Source of the DNA: Caballeronia mineralivorans PML1(12)
GTDB lineage: Bacteria > Pseudomonadota > Gammaproteobacteria > Burkholderiales > Burkholderiaceae
NCBI RefSeq assembly: GCF_001028175.1
Contig: NZ_AEJF01000229.1
Location: 33,423-97,422 of the forward strand
Direction of reading: 5' to 3'
Length of the DNA stretch: 64,000 nucleotides
This document shows positions 34,235-44,272 of this stretch, in pieces. The stretch's first letter is position 1; the number at the start of each line of letters is the position of its first letter. Made by a program: the position numbers and the translations under genes. The notes under the pieces are model-generated. The model made no database searches, was not told the DNA's origin, and saw only the letters and a list, made by a program, of their open reading frames with translations.

Positions 34235-37200
34235 ATGGCCCACTTCTCGTGTTTCCCCGGCGCTTCGGCCCTCTCCGATTTCCGTCAAACCCGCCTGCTC
34301 GAAACATTGACGCGCATCGACCCGAATATTGTCGGCGTGCGCGGCCAGTATCTGCATTTCGTGAACTCGATCGAACCGCTCTCCGATGAAGACAGCAACC
34401 GCATCCATGCGCTGATGCACTACGGCACGCCGTTTGAGGCAATAGCCGAACGCGGCGCGCACGAAACCTTCATGGTTGTGCCGCGTTTCGGCACCGTGTC
34501 GCCGTGGGCGAGTAAGGCCACCGATATTGCACATCACTGCGGCCTCACGCAGGTCCGCCGGATCGAGCGCGGTATCGAATATACGGTTTTGCTGAAGGGC
34601 GGATTGCTCGGAACCGGTATTGGCGGCAAGAAGGCGCTGAACGAGCAAGAGCGCACGGCGGTTGCCGCCGCACTGCATGACCGGATGACCGAAAGCGTGG
34701 CGCCGTCGCGGGACCACGCGCTGCATCTCTTCGACGAACTGCCGGCCCAGCCGTTGCAAGCTGTCGATATCCTCGGCCACGGCCGCGGCGCGCTGGAAAC
34801 GGCGAACGCCGAACTGGGTCTGGCGCTCGCGGATGACGAAATCGACTATCTCGTTGATTCGTTCAAGCAGTTGCAGCGCAACCCAACCGACGTCGAACTG
34901 ATGATGTTCGCGCAGGCCAACAGCGAACATTGCCGCCACAAGATTTTCAACGGGCAGTGGACCATCGACGGCGAGCCGCAGGACATTTCGCTCTTCAACA
35001 TGATCCGCAACACCGAGAAGCTGAATCACGCCGGCACAATCGTCGCGTATTCGGATAACTCGGCGATCATGGAAGGCGGCACGGCCGAGCGCTGGTTCCC
35101 GCGTGGTTCCAACGAGCATTACGGCCGTCACACCGAATTGACGCACACGTTGATGAAGGTCGAGACGCATAACCACCCGACCGCCATTTCGCCGTTTGCG
35201 GGCGCCGCGACGGGCTCGGGCGGCGAAATTCGCGACGAAGGCGCAACCGGTCGCGGCGCGCGTCCGAAAGCGGGTTTAGCGGGGTTCACGGTATCGAACC
35301 TGGACTTGCCCGATGCACGCCAGCCGTGGGAAAACGCCCGCGACAGCGCCGTGCCGGTGCCGCAGCGTAATCCCTCCGATGCCCACGAGCCGTATGGACG
35401 GCCGGAGCGTATTGCATCGCCGTTGCAGATCATGATCGATGGTCCTATCGGCGCGGCTGCGTTTAATAACGAATTTGGCCGACCCAATCTGGGTGGCTAT
35501 TTCCGCGCTTATGAGCAGAACGCCGCCGGACGCGTGCGGGGTTATCACAAGCCGATCATGATCGCGGGCGGGATCGGCAACATCTCGGATCAGCACACGC
35601 ACAAGATGGATTTGCCTGCGGGGTCGTTGCTGATCCAGATCGGCGGTCCGGGCATGCGCATCGGTATGGGTGGCGGTGCGGCGAGTTCAATGGCCACCGG
35701 CGCGAACACCGCACAACTCGACTTCGATTCCGTCCAGCGCGGTAACCCGGAAATCCAGCGTCGCGCGCAGGAAGTGATCAACGCGTGCTGGCAGTTGGGC
35801 GCCGAGAACCCGATTCTGAGCATCCACGACGTGGGCGCGGGCGGGTTGTCGAATGCGTTCCCTGAACTGGTCGATGGGGCGGACAAGGGCGCGCGTTTCG
35901 AACTGCGTCGTGTTCAGCTTGAAGAATCCGGTTTGTCGCCGCGTGAAATCTGGTCGAACGAAGCGCAGGAGCGCTACGTTCTGGCGATTGCGCCGGAAAG
36001 CCTCCCGGCCTTCGAAGCCATCTGCACGCGTGAACGCTGCCCGGTAGCCGTGGTGGGTGTTGCGACGGAAGAACGCCAGTTGCAGTTGATCGACGACTTG
36101 AAGAGCACGGACGAAAAGCTCGAACCCGTCGATATGCCCATGGAGGTCCTGCTCGGCAAGACGCCAAAGATGCATCGCGATGTGAAGCGCGAGGTCTTGA
36201 AGTTCGAACCCGTCGATGTGACCGGCATGGTGTTGTCGGAGATCGCGGTCAGCGTGCTCAAGCACCCGACGGTTGCGAGCAAATCGTTCTTGATCACGAT
36301 TGGTGATCGGTCGGTGGGCGGCACGACTGCGCGTGATCAGATGGTCGGTCCGTGGCAAGTGCCCGTCGCCGATTGCGCGATTACCACGATGGACTACGCT
36401 GGCTTCCGCGGCGAAGCGATGACCATTGCCGAGCGCACGCCGTTGGCTGTTATCGATGCACCGGCGTCCGGCCGCATGGCCGTGGGTGAAGCGGTGACGA
36501 ACATTGCGGCGGCGCCTATCGAATCGTTGAACAAGCTGAAGCTGTCCGCTAACTGGATGGCTGCATGTGGCAGTCCCGGCGAAGACGCAGCGCTGTTTGA
36601 CACTGTGAAGGCCATCGGCATGGAATTGTGCCCGGCGCTCGGAATCAGTATTCCTGTCGGCAAGGATTCGCTGTCGATGCGCACCAAGTGGCAGGACGCC
36701 ACGGGCGCGGCGAAGGAAGTGGTGTCGCCGGTATCGCTGATCATCTCGGCGTTCGCGCCGGTTGAAGATGTACGCCGCCAGCTCACGCCGCAGTTGCAGC
36801 GTGGCACGGATACTGTGCTGATCTCCATCGATCTGGGTCGCGGCAAGAACCGTCTCGGCGGCAGCATTCTGGCGCAAGTGACGCAGCAAATCGGCGATAC
36901 GGTTCCTGACGTCGATGACGCCGAGGACCTGAAGCGTTTCTTCAACGCGATCCAGTCGCTCAACGCCTCAGGCAAATTGCTCGCGTACCACGACCGATCC
37001 GATGGCGGCCTCTGGGCGACCGTCTGCGAAATGGCGTTCGCGGGGCACGTGGGTGTGTCGCTGAATGTGGACATGCTGATACTCGATCCCAACCACGAAT
37101 CGGATTACGGCGATGCCAAGGACTGGGCGAAGCAGACTAGCGGACGTCGTGAGGACCGGACGATTCGCGCGTTGTTCGCCGAGGAGTTGGGCGGCGTGAT

Positions 37201-38293
37201 CCAGGTGCCTCTGGCCGATCGCGATGCTGTGCTGGCGGTGTTGCGCGAACACGGGCTGTCGGCGTGTTCCGAAGTGATTGGCAAGCCGAACGAGCGTGAT
37301 GCCATCGAAATTTATCGCGACGCGAAGAAGATCTTCGACGCGCCGCGCCATGAATTGCAGCGTGCGTGGAGCGAAGTGAGCTGGCGCATCGCACGTCTAC
37401 GCGATAACCCCGCCTGCGCCGATGCCGAATACGACGCGTTGCTCGACCCCGCAGATCCGGGCATTTCGCCGGTTCTGACTTTCGATCCGGCGCAGGATGT
37501 GTCGGCTCCATTCGTTGGCAAAGGCGCGCGTCCGCGTGTCGCGATCTTGCGCGAGCAGGGCGTCAATTCGCATCTGGAAACGGCTTACGCGTTCGACCGG
37601 TCGGGCTTCGATACGCACGACGTTCACATGAGCGACTTGCTGGAAGGCCGCGTCACGTTGGCGGACTTCGCGGGCGCGGTGGCGTGCGGTGGTTTCTCCT
37701 ACGGCGACGTGCTCGGCGCAGGCGAGGGCTGGGCGAAGACCATCCGCTTCAATCCGCGGCTTGCTGACATGTTCGCCGAGTTCTTTGGCCGTGCGGATAC
37801 CTTTGCGCTGGGTATTTGCAACGGTTGCCAGATGATGAGCAGCCTCGCTTCGATGATTCCCGGCGCCGATGCATGGCCGAAGTTCACGCGCAACAAATCG
37901 GAGCAATTCGAGGCGCGCTTTTCATCGGTTGAAGTACAAAGCTCCCCGTCGATATTCTTCGCCGGGATGGATGGCTCGCGAATTCCGGTCGCGGTTGCAC
38001 ACGGTGAAGGCTTTGCGGATTTCTCGCAGCAAGGCGATTCGGCGAACGCTCTAGTCGCCATGCGTTTCGTCGATAACCAAGGCGCTGCTACCGAGCGTTA
38101 TCCGTTTAATCCGAACGGCTCGCCGCAGGGGATTACGTCGGTGACAACGCCTGATGGACGCTTTACGGTGCTGATGCCGCATATGGAGCGTGTGCACAGG
38201 AACGTGCAGATGAGCTGGACGCCGGATGAATGGACAGAGGACGGGAGCCCGTGGTTGCGTGTGTTCCAGAACGCGCGGCGCTGGGTGGGATAA
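34235..38293 (+). CDS. purL: phosphoribosylformylglycinamidine synthase (single-chain)
   Basis: 1352 aa, the long proteobacterial form that fuses the FGAM synthase and glutaminase domains. It converts FGAR, glutamine and ATP to FGAM in purine synthesis. Visible features: an N-terminal domain, a linker with QANSEHCRHKIFNG, the ATP site region ETHNHPTAISPF, and a C-terminal class I glutaminase with nucleophile Cys in LGICNGCQMM and a His-x-Glu in AHGEGFADF. ATG 34235 gives the usual MAHF start; an in-frame GTG two codons earlier is less likely. Confidence 0.97.
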   Translation: MAHFSCFPGASALSDFRQTRLLETLTRIDPNIVGVRGQYLHFVNSIEPLSDEDSNRIHALMHYGTPFEAIAERGAHETFMVVPRFGTVSPWASKATDIAHHCGLTQVRRIERGIEYTVLLKGGLLGTGIGGKKALNEQERTAVAAALHDRMTESVAPSRDHALHLFDELPAQPLQAVDILGHGRGALETANAELGLALADDEIDYLVDSFKQLQRNPTDVELMMFAQANSEHCRHKIFNGQWTIDGEPQDISLFNMIRNTEKLNHAGTIVAYSDNSAIMEGGTAERWFPRGSNEHYGRHTELTHTLMKVETHNHPTAISPFAGAATGSGGEIRDEGATGRGARPKAGLAGFTVSNLDLPDARQPWENARDSAVPVPQRNPSDAHEPYGRPERIASPLQIMIDGPIGAAAFNNEFGRPNLGGYFRAYEQNAAGRVRGYHKPIMIAGGIGNISDQHTHKMDLPAGSLLIQIGGPGMRIGMGGGAASSMATGANTAQLDFDSVQRGNPEIQRRAQEVINACWQLGAENPILSIHDVGAGGLSNAFPELVDGADKGARFELRRVQLEESGLSPREIWSNEAQERYVLAIAPESLPAFEAICTRERCPVAVVGVATEERQLQLIDDLKSTDEKLEPVDMPMEVLLGKTPKMHRDVKREVLKFEPVDVTGMVLSEIAVSVLKHPTVASKSFLITIGDRSVGGTTARDQMVGPWQVPVADCAITTMDYAGFRGEAMTIAERTPLAVIDAPASGRMAVGEAVTNIAAAPIESLNKLKLSANWMAACGSPGEDAALFDTVKAIGMELCPALGISIPVGKDSLSMRTKWQDATGAAKEVVSPVSLIISAFAPVEDVRRQLTPQLQRGTDTVLISIDLGRGKNRLGGSILAQVTQQIGDTVPDVDDAEDLKRFFNAIQSLNASGKLLAYHDRSDGGLWATVCEMAFAGHVGVSLNVDMLILDPNHESDYGDAKDWAKQTSGRREDRTIRALFAEELGGVIQVPLADRDAVLAVLREHGLSACSEVIGKPNERDAIEIYRDAKKIFDAPRHELQRAWSEVSWRIARLRDNPACADAEYDALLDPADPGISPVLTFDPAQDVSAPFVGKGARPRVAILREQGVNSHLETAYAFDRSGFDTHDVHMSDLLEGRVTLADFAGAVACGGFSYGDVLGAGEGWAKTIRFNPRLADMFAEFFGRADTFALGICNGCQMMSSLASMIPGADAWPKFTRNKSEQFEARFSSVEVQSSPSIFFAGMDGSRIPVAVAHGEGFADFSQQGDSANALVAMRFVDNQGAATERYPFNPNGSPQGITSVTTPDGRFTVLMPHMERVHRNVQMSWTPDEWTEDGSPWLRVFQNARRWVG

Positions 38294-38362
38294 AGAAGGA
38301 ACGGGTGCCCTTGGCTAAACCAAACAAGGGCGCCAACTACGGAACTGAAAGCGCAATGAAAA

Positions 38363-38394
38363 AGCCCCGCTGGCGCAAACCGGCGGGGCTTTTT
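38363..38394. terminator. bidirectional terminator between purL and the PPIase gene
   Basis: AGCCCCGCTGG (38363-38373), loop CGCAAA, CCGGCGGGGCT (38380-38390), followed by T-run on + and preceded by A-run (T-run on -). It serves both convergent genes. Confidence 0.93.
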
Positions 38395-38416
38395 CACATC
38401 GGCGAAAAGCCGACAA

Positions 38417-39199
38417 TTACTTGATAACAGCCTTTTTCTGCAAACCTTCTTCAAAAGCCTGCAGCTTTTCCTGCTGAATCTGCTTCGCAATCTGATCCTT
38501 GACTTGCTCAAGCGGAGGCGGCGCAACATCGCGAATATCGTCCAACCGAATGATGTGCCAGCCGAACTGCGTCTTCACCGGCGTATCCGTCATCTCACCC
38601 TTCTTCAGCTTCTCGGCAGCCGCACCAAACTCCGGCACATAAGCCTGCGGGCTCGACCAGTCCAGATCACCGCCATTCTTGCCCGATCCCGGATCCTTCG
38701 AATACTGCTTCGCCAGATCTTCAAAGCTCGCGCCAGCCTTGATCTTCGCAATCAAGTCCTTAGCCTGGGCTTCATCGGCTACCAGGATATGGTGCAGGTG
38801 ATATTCCTTGCCACCACCGGCTTGTTTCACCATATCGTCGTAACGCGCCTTGATTTCAGCATCGGTCGGCGCATTGGTCTTCACGAAATCTTCAATCAAT
38901 GCCCGCAATACCACCGTCTGCTGAGCCACGGCAATCTGCGCCTTCACGTCAGGACGCGTCGCAATACCGCGTCGCATCGCTTCCTGCATCAGGATCTCGC
39001 GATTCACCAGCTCTTGACGCACGGCCGCCTGCAATTGCGGCGTGTCCTGCTGACCCTGCTGAACGAGCTGCGCAACGAGAGCATCCACACGGGACTTAGG
39101 AATCGGCGTGCCGTTCACCACGGCAATGTTCTGAGCAAACACAGGCGCCGCCGCGAACGCGGCCAGCAGCACCCAGATACGGGGATTTTTAAAAATCAT
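38417..39199 (-). CDS. periplasmic parvulin-type peptidyl-prolyl isomerase
   Basis: 260 aa. Signal peptide (about 1-21, APVFAQN), a SurA-N-like helical part (about 30-130), then one parvulin domain (about 130-225): YHLHHILVADEAQA, FEDLAKQYSKDPGSGKNGGDLDW and FGWHIIRLDD. This is the PrsA/Cbf2(PEB4) type that assists outer-membrane protein folding. ATG 39199 is chosen because AGGAAC precedes it and it starts the signal peptide; the frame is open further upstream. Confidence 0.9.
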   Translation of the reverse strand: MIFKNPRIWVLLAAFAAAPVFAQNIAVVNGTPIPKSRVDALVAQLVQQGQQDTPQLQAAVRQELVNREILMQEAMRRGIATRPDVKAQIAVAQQTVVLRALIEDFVKTNAPTDAEIKARYDDMVKQAGGGKEYHLHHILVADEAQAKDLIAKIKAGASFEDLAKQYSKDPGSGKNGGDLDWSSPQAYVPEFGAAAEKLKKGEMTDTPVKTQFGWHIIRLDDIRDVAPPPLEQVKDQIAKQIQQEKLQAFEEGLQKKAVIK

Positions 39200-39273
39200 C
39201 AATAGTTCCTGATCAGAACGAGGGCTGGGAATCTTGGCTGAAAGCACAACTGAGCTGAGGGACGGTTACTCGG

Positions 39274-39597
39274 TCACTCGAACTGTTCTGCGAATTCTTC
39301 GGGTGTAAAAGCCTTGATGGCAAGTGCATGAATTCCCTGCCGCAGCTCGTCGGCCAGCGCATCATACACCAGCCGGTGCCGCGCCACGCGTGGCTTCCCG
39401 GCGAATCGGACCGCCACAATAGTGACCGTATAGTGGCTGCCCGCCGAGGCTCCGGCATGGCCGGCGTGCGCCGCGCTGTCGTCGTCGATATGAACCGACT
39501 CGGCATCCAGCGCCGCGTTAAGCCGCGCTTCAAGATAGGCAATCTTGCCTTCAGCCGACGCGTTGACGAAGTTCTCGATAAAGCCGGGATTGCTCAT
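39274..39597 (-). CDS. BolA family protein
   Basis: 107 aa. The BolA fold is recognisable from HYTVTIVAVRFAGKPRVARHRLVYDAL and the conserved IHALAIKAFTPEE near the end (His-Ala-Leu-x-x-x). Such proteins partner monothiol glutaredoxins in iron-sulphur and envelope-stress functions. An unusual His/Ala-rich insert (AAHAGHAGASAGSH) lies between the first strand and helix. It overlaps yciB by four bases and is probably transcribed with it. Confidence 0.85.
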   Translation of the reverse strand: MSNPGFIENFVNASAEGKIAYLEARLNAALDAESVHIDDDSAAHAGHAGASAGSHYTVTIVAVRFAGKPRVARHRLVYDALADELRQGIHALAIKAFTPEEFAEQFE

Positions 39598-40133
39598 TTC
39601 CCTTCATCCTCTTTCATGTACTTCGCGAGCCACAAACTCTGCGCGACGATAAACACCACCAAACACCCGGTCGCGCCGAACAGCTTGAAGTTCACCCATT
39701 GATCCGTGGTGTAGTTGAAGGCGACGAACAGGTTGACCACGCCGAGGATGGCGAAGAACAAGGCCCACGCGAGATTCAACTGACCCCACACGCGATGCGG
39801 CAATACGATCTGCTTACCCATCATCGCTTCAATGAGGTTCTTCCCGAAACCGACCTGCGACACGATCAGCGCGCCGGCGAAAAGCCAGTAAAGCGCGGTA
39901 GGTTTCCACTTGATGAACGTGTCGTTATGCAGCACGAGCGTGGCGCCGCCGAACACGACCACGACACCGAGGCTGACCCACAGCATAGGGTCAACTTTGC
40001 GATGCCGGAACGCGACCCACGCAATCTGCACGAGCGTGGCGACAATCGCGACAGCAGTCGCGGTGTAGATGCCCCAGATCTTGAATGCGACGAAGAAGAG
40101 GAGGATCGGAAACAGATCGAACAGAAATTTCAT
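39594..40133 (-). CDS. yciB: YciB/IspZ, inner-membrane septation protein A
   Basis: 179 aa with five to six hydrophobic helices. It starts MKFLFDLFPILLFFVAFK, the hallmark of YciB, and contains KPTALYWLFAGALI and LNLAWALFFAILGVVNLFVA. It contributes to envelope integrity and division-site peptidoglycan synthesis. ATG 40133 is used; the open frame extends 28 codons upstream with no hydrophobic or ribosome-site support. First gene of the yciB-bolA pair. Confidence 0.93.
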   Translation of the reverse strand: MKFLFDLFPILLFFVAFKIWGIYTATAVAIVATLVQIAWVAFRHRKVDPMLWVSLGVVVVFGGATLVLHNDTFIKWKPTALYWLFAGALIVSQVGFGKNLIEAMMGKQIVLPHRVWGQLNLAWALFFAILGVVNLFVAFNYTTDQWVNFKLFGATGCLVVFIVAQSLWLAKYMKEDEGK

Positions 40134-40329
40134 GTCGTAGGGACGAGGAGGGCATCGATTTGAAAGCGCGCACGCATCGCGCGTAACCGAATCACAACCG
40201 CAGGTCATGACCGGCACGCGACGACGCCTGGCGAGTGGATAACCGCAGGTCAGGCCGCATTTATCTGAAAGCGCGCGGCGAGTTGACTTGCCGCGGCAAT
40301 GCCGACTGACTGGCTCACTCGCCTGACGC

Positions 40330-40752
40330 TTACTTGGGTTCGAATTGTAGCGCAGCCGAGTTGATGCAGTAGCGCAGGCCGGTCGGCGCGGGACCGTCTT
40401 CGAAGACGTGGCCCAGATGCGCGCCGCAGTTTTTGCATTGCACCTCGATACGCAGCATGCCGTGCGCGTGGTCGGTCTTTTCCTTGATCACTTCGCCGTT
40501 GATCGGCTTGAAGTAGCTCGGCCAGCCGCAGCCGGCATCGAATTTCGTATCCGATTCGAACAACGGCGTGCCGCAGCACACGCAGTCATACACGCCACGT
40601 TCCGTGTGGTCCCAGTATTCGCCGGTGAACGGCCGCTCGGTGGCGGCGTGGCGCGTCACCTGGTACTGGATATCGGTCAATTCCTTGCGGTAGGCGGCGT
40701 CGTCCTTCTGCAGCGGAGCAACGGGGTCCTTCGTAAGGTCGTCTCGGTTCAT
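40330..40752 (-). CDS. msrB: peptide methionine-(R)-S-oxide reductase MsrB
   Basis: 140 aa. Zinc-binding pairs CVCCG and CKNCGAHLGH are both present; the catalytic Cys is in RYCINSAAL near the C-terminus. FDAGCGWPSYFKP is the second signature. It reduces R-methionine sulphoxide in oxidised proteins. No signal peptide, so cytoplasmic. GGAGA precedes ATG 40752. Confidence 0.95.
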   Translation of the reverse strand: MNRDDLTKDPVAPLQKDDAAYRKELTDIQYQVTRHAATERPFTGEYWDHTERGVYDCVCCGTPLFESDTKFDAGCGWPSYFKPINGEVIKEKTDHAHGMLRIEVQCKNCGAHLGHVFEDGPAPTGLRYCINSAALQFEPK

Positions 40753-40813
40753 GGTTCTATCTCCAGAGCTTGAGTTGCGCCTAACAAGGCGGCTCAATTA
40801 TTTGGGGGCTGTT

Positions 40814-42397
40814 TCAGGAAGAGCAACTGACTTCCAGGTCGCTCGCCCAGTCGGGCGGCAGGCCGGCATACGCTTCAAATTCAGGTTGTTCGTCAAAGGG
40901 ACGGCGCAGTACGCGCGCCAGTCGCTCGACCTCGGAAAAATCCTTTTCCTTCGCCAGCCGGATGGCGTTTTCGGCCAGATGATTGCGTAAGACATACTTT
41001 GGATTCACGGCGTTCATCGCACTTGCACGCGCTTCGTCGCTCTGTGTTTCCTCCGACAAACGCAGCCGGTAGTCGTTCGCCCAGACATCGAAAGCGGCCC
41101 GATCGAGGAACAGATCGCGTACCGGCGCGTCGCCGGAAGCATCCGCCTTGCGCATTTTGGCAAGATTGCGGAACGTCAGCGTGAAATCGGCGCGATTCGC
41201 GTTCATCACTTCGAACAGGCGGTTGACGAGTTTGTCGTCGCCTTCGCGGATCTCGGCCAGACCGAGTTTCGCGCGCATCCGGCGCTCGAGCGCGGGCGCG
41301 AAACGGTCCTTGAACCCTTCCAGCACCCGCTGCGCGTCTTCGATGACCTGTTCGTTGCGATTGTCGCCGTCGTATTGCGGGCCGAACAGCGGCACCAGCG
41401 CCTGCGCGAGGCAAAACAGATTCCAGTAGCCAATCTGCGGCTGCATTTTATAAGCGTACCGGCCCTGCGAGTCCGAGTGATTGCAGATGTGATTCGCGTT
41501 GAATCCATCGATAAACCCAAACGGGCCGTAATCGATCGTCAGCCCGAGAATCGACATATTGTCCGTGTTCATCACACCATGGCAAAAACCAACGGCTTGC
41601 CAGTCCGCCATCAGGTCGGCGGTGCGTTGGGTGACTTCGTTGAGGAGCGCGAGATAAGGATCGCCGGGATCGTCGGCTACGCGGCAGTGCGGGTAGAACC
41701 GGTCGATCACGTGATCGGCGAGCTTTCGCAGTTCGTCCACGCGGTCGTTCGCGTAGAAGTGCTCGAAATGCCCAAAGCGCACGAAACTCGGCGCGACCCG
41801 CGTCACAACGGCCGCCGTTTCCATGGTTTCGCGCCTGACCGGCTGGTCCGATCCGATCACGCACAACGCCCGCGTGGTCGGAATGCCAAGATGGTGCATG
41901 GCCTCGGAGCACAAATATTCGCGTATCGATGACCGCAGCACCGCGCGCCCGTCGCCCATGCGCGAATACGGCGTGCGTCCCGCGCCTTTTAGCTGCAGCT
42001 CGAGGCGCTTGCCGCCATGCTCGATCTCGCCCAGGCCGATCGCGCGGCCATCGCCGAGTTGACCGGCCCACACGCCGAACTGATGCCCCGAATACACCGA
42101 CGCATAGGGCAACTTCTCCGCCGGCCATTCGCGCGCGGGATTGCCTGCGAATAACTCGGCAAACGCCGGATCCTGCGCATCCGCGGCGTTGAAGCCGAGT
42201 TGCGCGGCGATATCGGCGGAAATGCCTACCAGATAAGGCTCCGGCAACGGTGCGGCGGGCAGGCGGGTGAGGAAGGCGGAACCGAGTGAAACGAACGCAT
42301 CGGGCCTGTCGGTTTCGATCGACGCGAGCAGCGAATCCACGGGCGCAGGGCTTGCCGGTTCGGCAACTGCTGCGGTGCTGCTTGGGGAAAACGACAT
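40814..42397 (-). CDS. selO: SelO/YdiU protein adenylyltransferase (pseudokinase)
   Basis: 527 aa. SelO transfers AMP from ATP to protein hydroxyls (redox proteins). Visible motifs: YSGHQFGVWAGQLGDGRA, the ATP-binding LQLKGAGRTPYSRMGDGRAVLRSSIREYL, and the metal-binding NTDNMSILG / DYGPFGFIDGF region. It ends SCSS, with Cys where the eukaryotic enzyme has selenocysteine. ATG 42397 follows GAGG at a good distance; the frame is open to 42529. msrB is 60 bases downstream on the same strand, so both may form a redox-repair unit. Confidence 0.93.
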   Translation of the reverse strand: MSFSPSSTAAVAEPASPAPVDSLLASIETDRPDAFVSLGSAFLTRLPAAPLPEPYLVGISADIAAQLGFNAADAQDPAFAELFAGNPAREWPAEKLPYASVYSGHQFGVWAGQLGDGRAIGLGEIEHGGKRLELQLKGAGRTPYSRMGDGRAVLRSSIREYLCSEAMHHLGIPTTRALCVIGSDQPVRRETMETAAVVTRVAPSFVRFGHFEHFYANDRVDELRKLADHVIDRFYPHCRVADDPGDPYLALLNEVTQRTADLMADWQAVGFCHGVMNTDNMSILGLTIDYGPFGFIDGFNANHICNHSDSQGRYAYKMQPQIGYWNLFCLAQALVPLFGPQYDGDNRNEQVIEDAQRVLEGFKDRFAPALERRMRAKLGLAEIREGDDKLVNRLFEVMNANRADFTLTFRNLAKMRKADASGDAPVRDLFLDRAAFDVWANDYRLRLSEETQSDEARASAMNAVNPKYVLRNHLAENAIRLAKEKDFSEVERLARVLRRPFDEQPEFEAYAGLPPDWASDLEVSCSS

Positions 42398-42586
42398 ATT
42401 GAGCACCTCATGATTAACCGATATTGTAAATCCGCGCCCGCGCCGCTGCACAAGCGCGCGCCACGCGGCGTCGGCATTGGGCTCCCGCATTAGATTAAGA
42501 ATCAACTCAGGAGTCGAAAAAGACATCAATTCAGTCGTAGATCAGGCATTAAATCCCGTGCATCCGGACTTGTGAGGAACTCGCCC

Positions 42587-44245
42587 ATGACGTCGCCGCT
42601 TTTCGGCCAGATGATGGATGTACCGCTGCTCGCTTCATCGTTGATATCCCACGCTGCACGCCATTTCGGGGATACCGAAATTGTCTCGCGCCGTATTGAA
42701 GGCGATATTCATCGCTATACCTGGCGCGATTGCGAAAAGCGCGCGAAACAACTGGCGCAGGCGTTGACCGGGCTCGATGTCAAACCCGGCGAACGGGTGG
42801 GTACATTGGCGTGGAATGGATATCGCCATCTGGAATGCTATTACGGCGTGACCGGCATGGGCGCCGTCTGCCACACGATCAACCCGCGGCTTTTCCCCGA
42901 TCAGGTTGCGTTCATTGTCAATCACGCTGACGATGAATACATCGTCTTCGACATGACGTTCAGCGCGCTCGTCGACATCATTGCGCCGGAGTGTCCGAAC
43001 GTGAAGGGCTGGATTGCGCTGGGCGACGAGACCTGCATCAGTACCCATCTCGCTAATATGGCCACGCCCGTGCTCAGCTATGAAACGCTGCTGGCGAAAT
43101 ACGACGGCGACTATACGTGGCCGGTCCTCGACGAACGTTCTGCATCGTTTCTCTGCTACACGTCCGGCACGACCGGTAATCCAAAGGGCGCGCTCTACAC
43201 CCATCGATCCACTGTGCTGCACGCGTTCGGCGCCTCGCTCCCGGACGCCATGGGCTGTTCCGCCCGCGACGCGATCCTGCCTGTCGTGCCCATGTTCCAC
43301 GTCAACGCGTGGGGCATTCCACACGCTGCGCCGCTGGTCGGCGCGAAGCTCGTGCTGCCCGGCAACTGTCTCGATGGCAAAGCGCTCTACGAACTGATGG
43401 AAGCCGAAGGCGTGACGTATTCGGCAGGTGTGCCAACAGTCTGGCTCGCCTTGCTGAACTACATGAAGCAGGCGGGGGTGCGCTTCACTACGCTCAAGCG
43501 CACGGTGATTGGCGGCTCGGCGTGTCCGCCGGCCATGCTGCGCGCATTCGAGGACGACTACGGCGTGGAAGTCATTCACGCTTGGGGCATGACGGAGATG
43601 TCGCCGCTCGGCACGCTTGCCAAACTGACCTGGAAACAGCAGCAACGCTCGCCGGAAGAACAACGGCATCTGCGTGAGAAGCAGGGTCACGTGATGTTCG
43701 GCGTGGACATGAAAGTAGTCGGCGATGACGGCAGCGAGCTGCCGTGGGACGGCAAGTCGTTCGGCGACCTGCACGTGCGCGGGCCGTGGGTGATTGACCG
43801 GTATTTCCGCAAGGACGATTCGCCGCTGATCGACGGCTGGTTTCCGACTGGTGACGTAGCGACTATCGATGCCGATGGTTTCATGCACATCACCGATCGC
43901 AGCAAGGACGTGATCAAGTCGGGCGGCGAGTGGATCAGCTCGATCGATCTGGAAAACGTGATGATGTCGCACCCGCAGGTGGCGGAAGCGGCGTGTATCG
44001 CGTGTTCGCATCCGAAGTGGACGGAACGGCCGCTGGTGGTGGTCGTGCTGCGACCGGAAGCGACCGTCACGCGTGAGGAATTGCTCGCGTTCTACGACGG
44101 CAAGGTGGTGAAATGGTGGAAGCCCGACGACATTGTTTTCGCCGATGAACTCCCGCATACGGCCACCGGCAAGCTGCAAAAGCTCCGGCTTCGCGAGTTA
44201 TATCGTGAACATGTGCTGCCGACCGTTGCCGAAAAAGTCGTCTGA
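42587..44245 (+). CDS. fatty-acyl-CoA synthetase (AMP-forming)
   Basis: 552 aa. The AMP-binding motif CYTSGTTGNPKGALYTH, the HAWGMTEMSPLG motif and the C-terminal SKDVIKSGGEWISSIDLEN with the later catalytic Lys (TGKLQK) define an ANL ligase. Overall it resembles the AlkK/DmdB group, which activates medium-chain or 3-(methylthio)propionic acids. It converts acid + ATP + CoA to acyl-CoA. GAGGAAC lies upstream. It heads a run of beta-oxidation genes on the same strand. Confidence 0.88.
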   Translation: MTSPLFGQMMDVPLLASSLISHAARHFGDTEIVSRRIEGDIHRYTWRDCEKRAKQLAQALTGLDVKPGERVGTLAWNGYRHLECYYGVTGMGAVCHTINPRLFPDQVAFIVNHADDEYIVFDMTFSALVDIIAPECPNVKGWIALGDETCISTHLANMATPVLSYETLLAKYDGDYTWPVLDERSASFLCYTSGTTGNPKGALYTHRSTVLHAFGASLPDAMGCSARDAILPVVPMFHVNAWGIPHAAPLVGAKLVLPGNCLDGKALYELMEAEGVTYSAGVPTVWLALLNYMKQAGVRFTTLKRTVIGGSACPPAMLRAFEDDYGVEVIHAWGMTEMSPLGTLAKLTWKQQQRSPEEQRHLREKQGHVMFGVDMKVVGDDGSELPWDGKSFGDLHVRGPWVIDRYFRKDDSPLIDGWFPTGDVATIDADGFMHITDRSKDVIKSGGEWISSIDLENVMMSHPQVAEAACIACSHPKWTERPLVVVVLRPEATVTREELLAFYDGKVVKWWKPDDIVFADELPHTATGKLQKLRLRELYREHVLPTVAEKVV

Positions 44246-44272
44246 TTTTGATTGAGGAAAGCAATTTGCACA

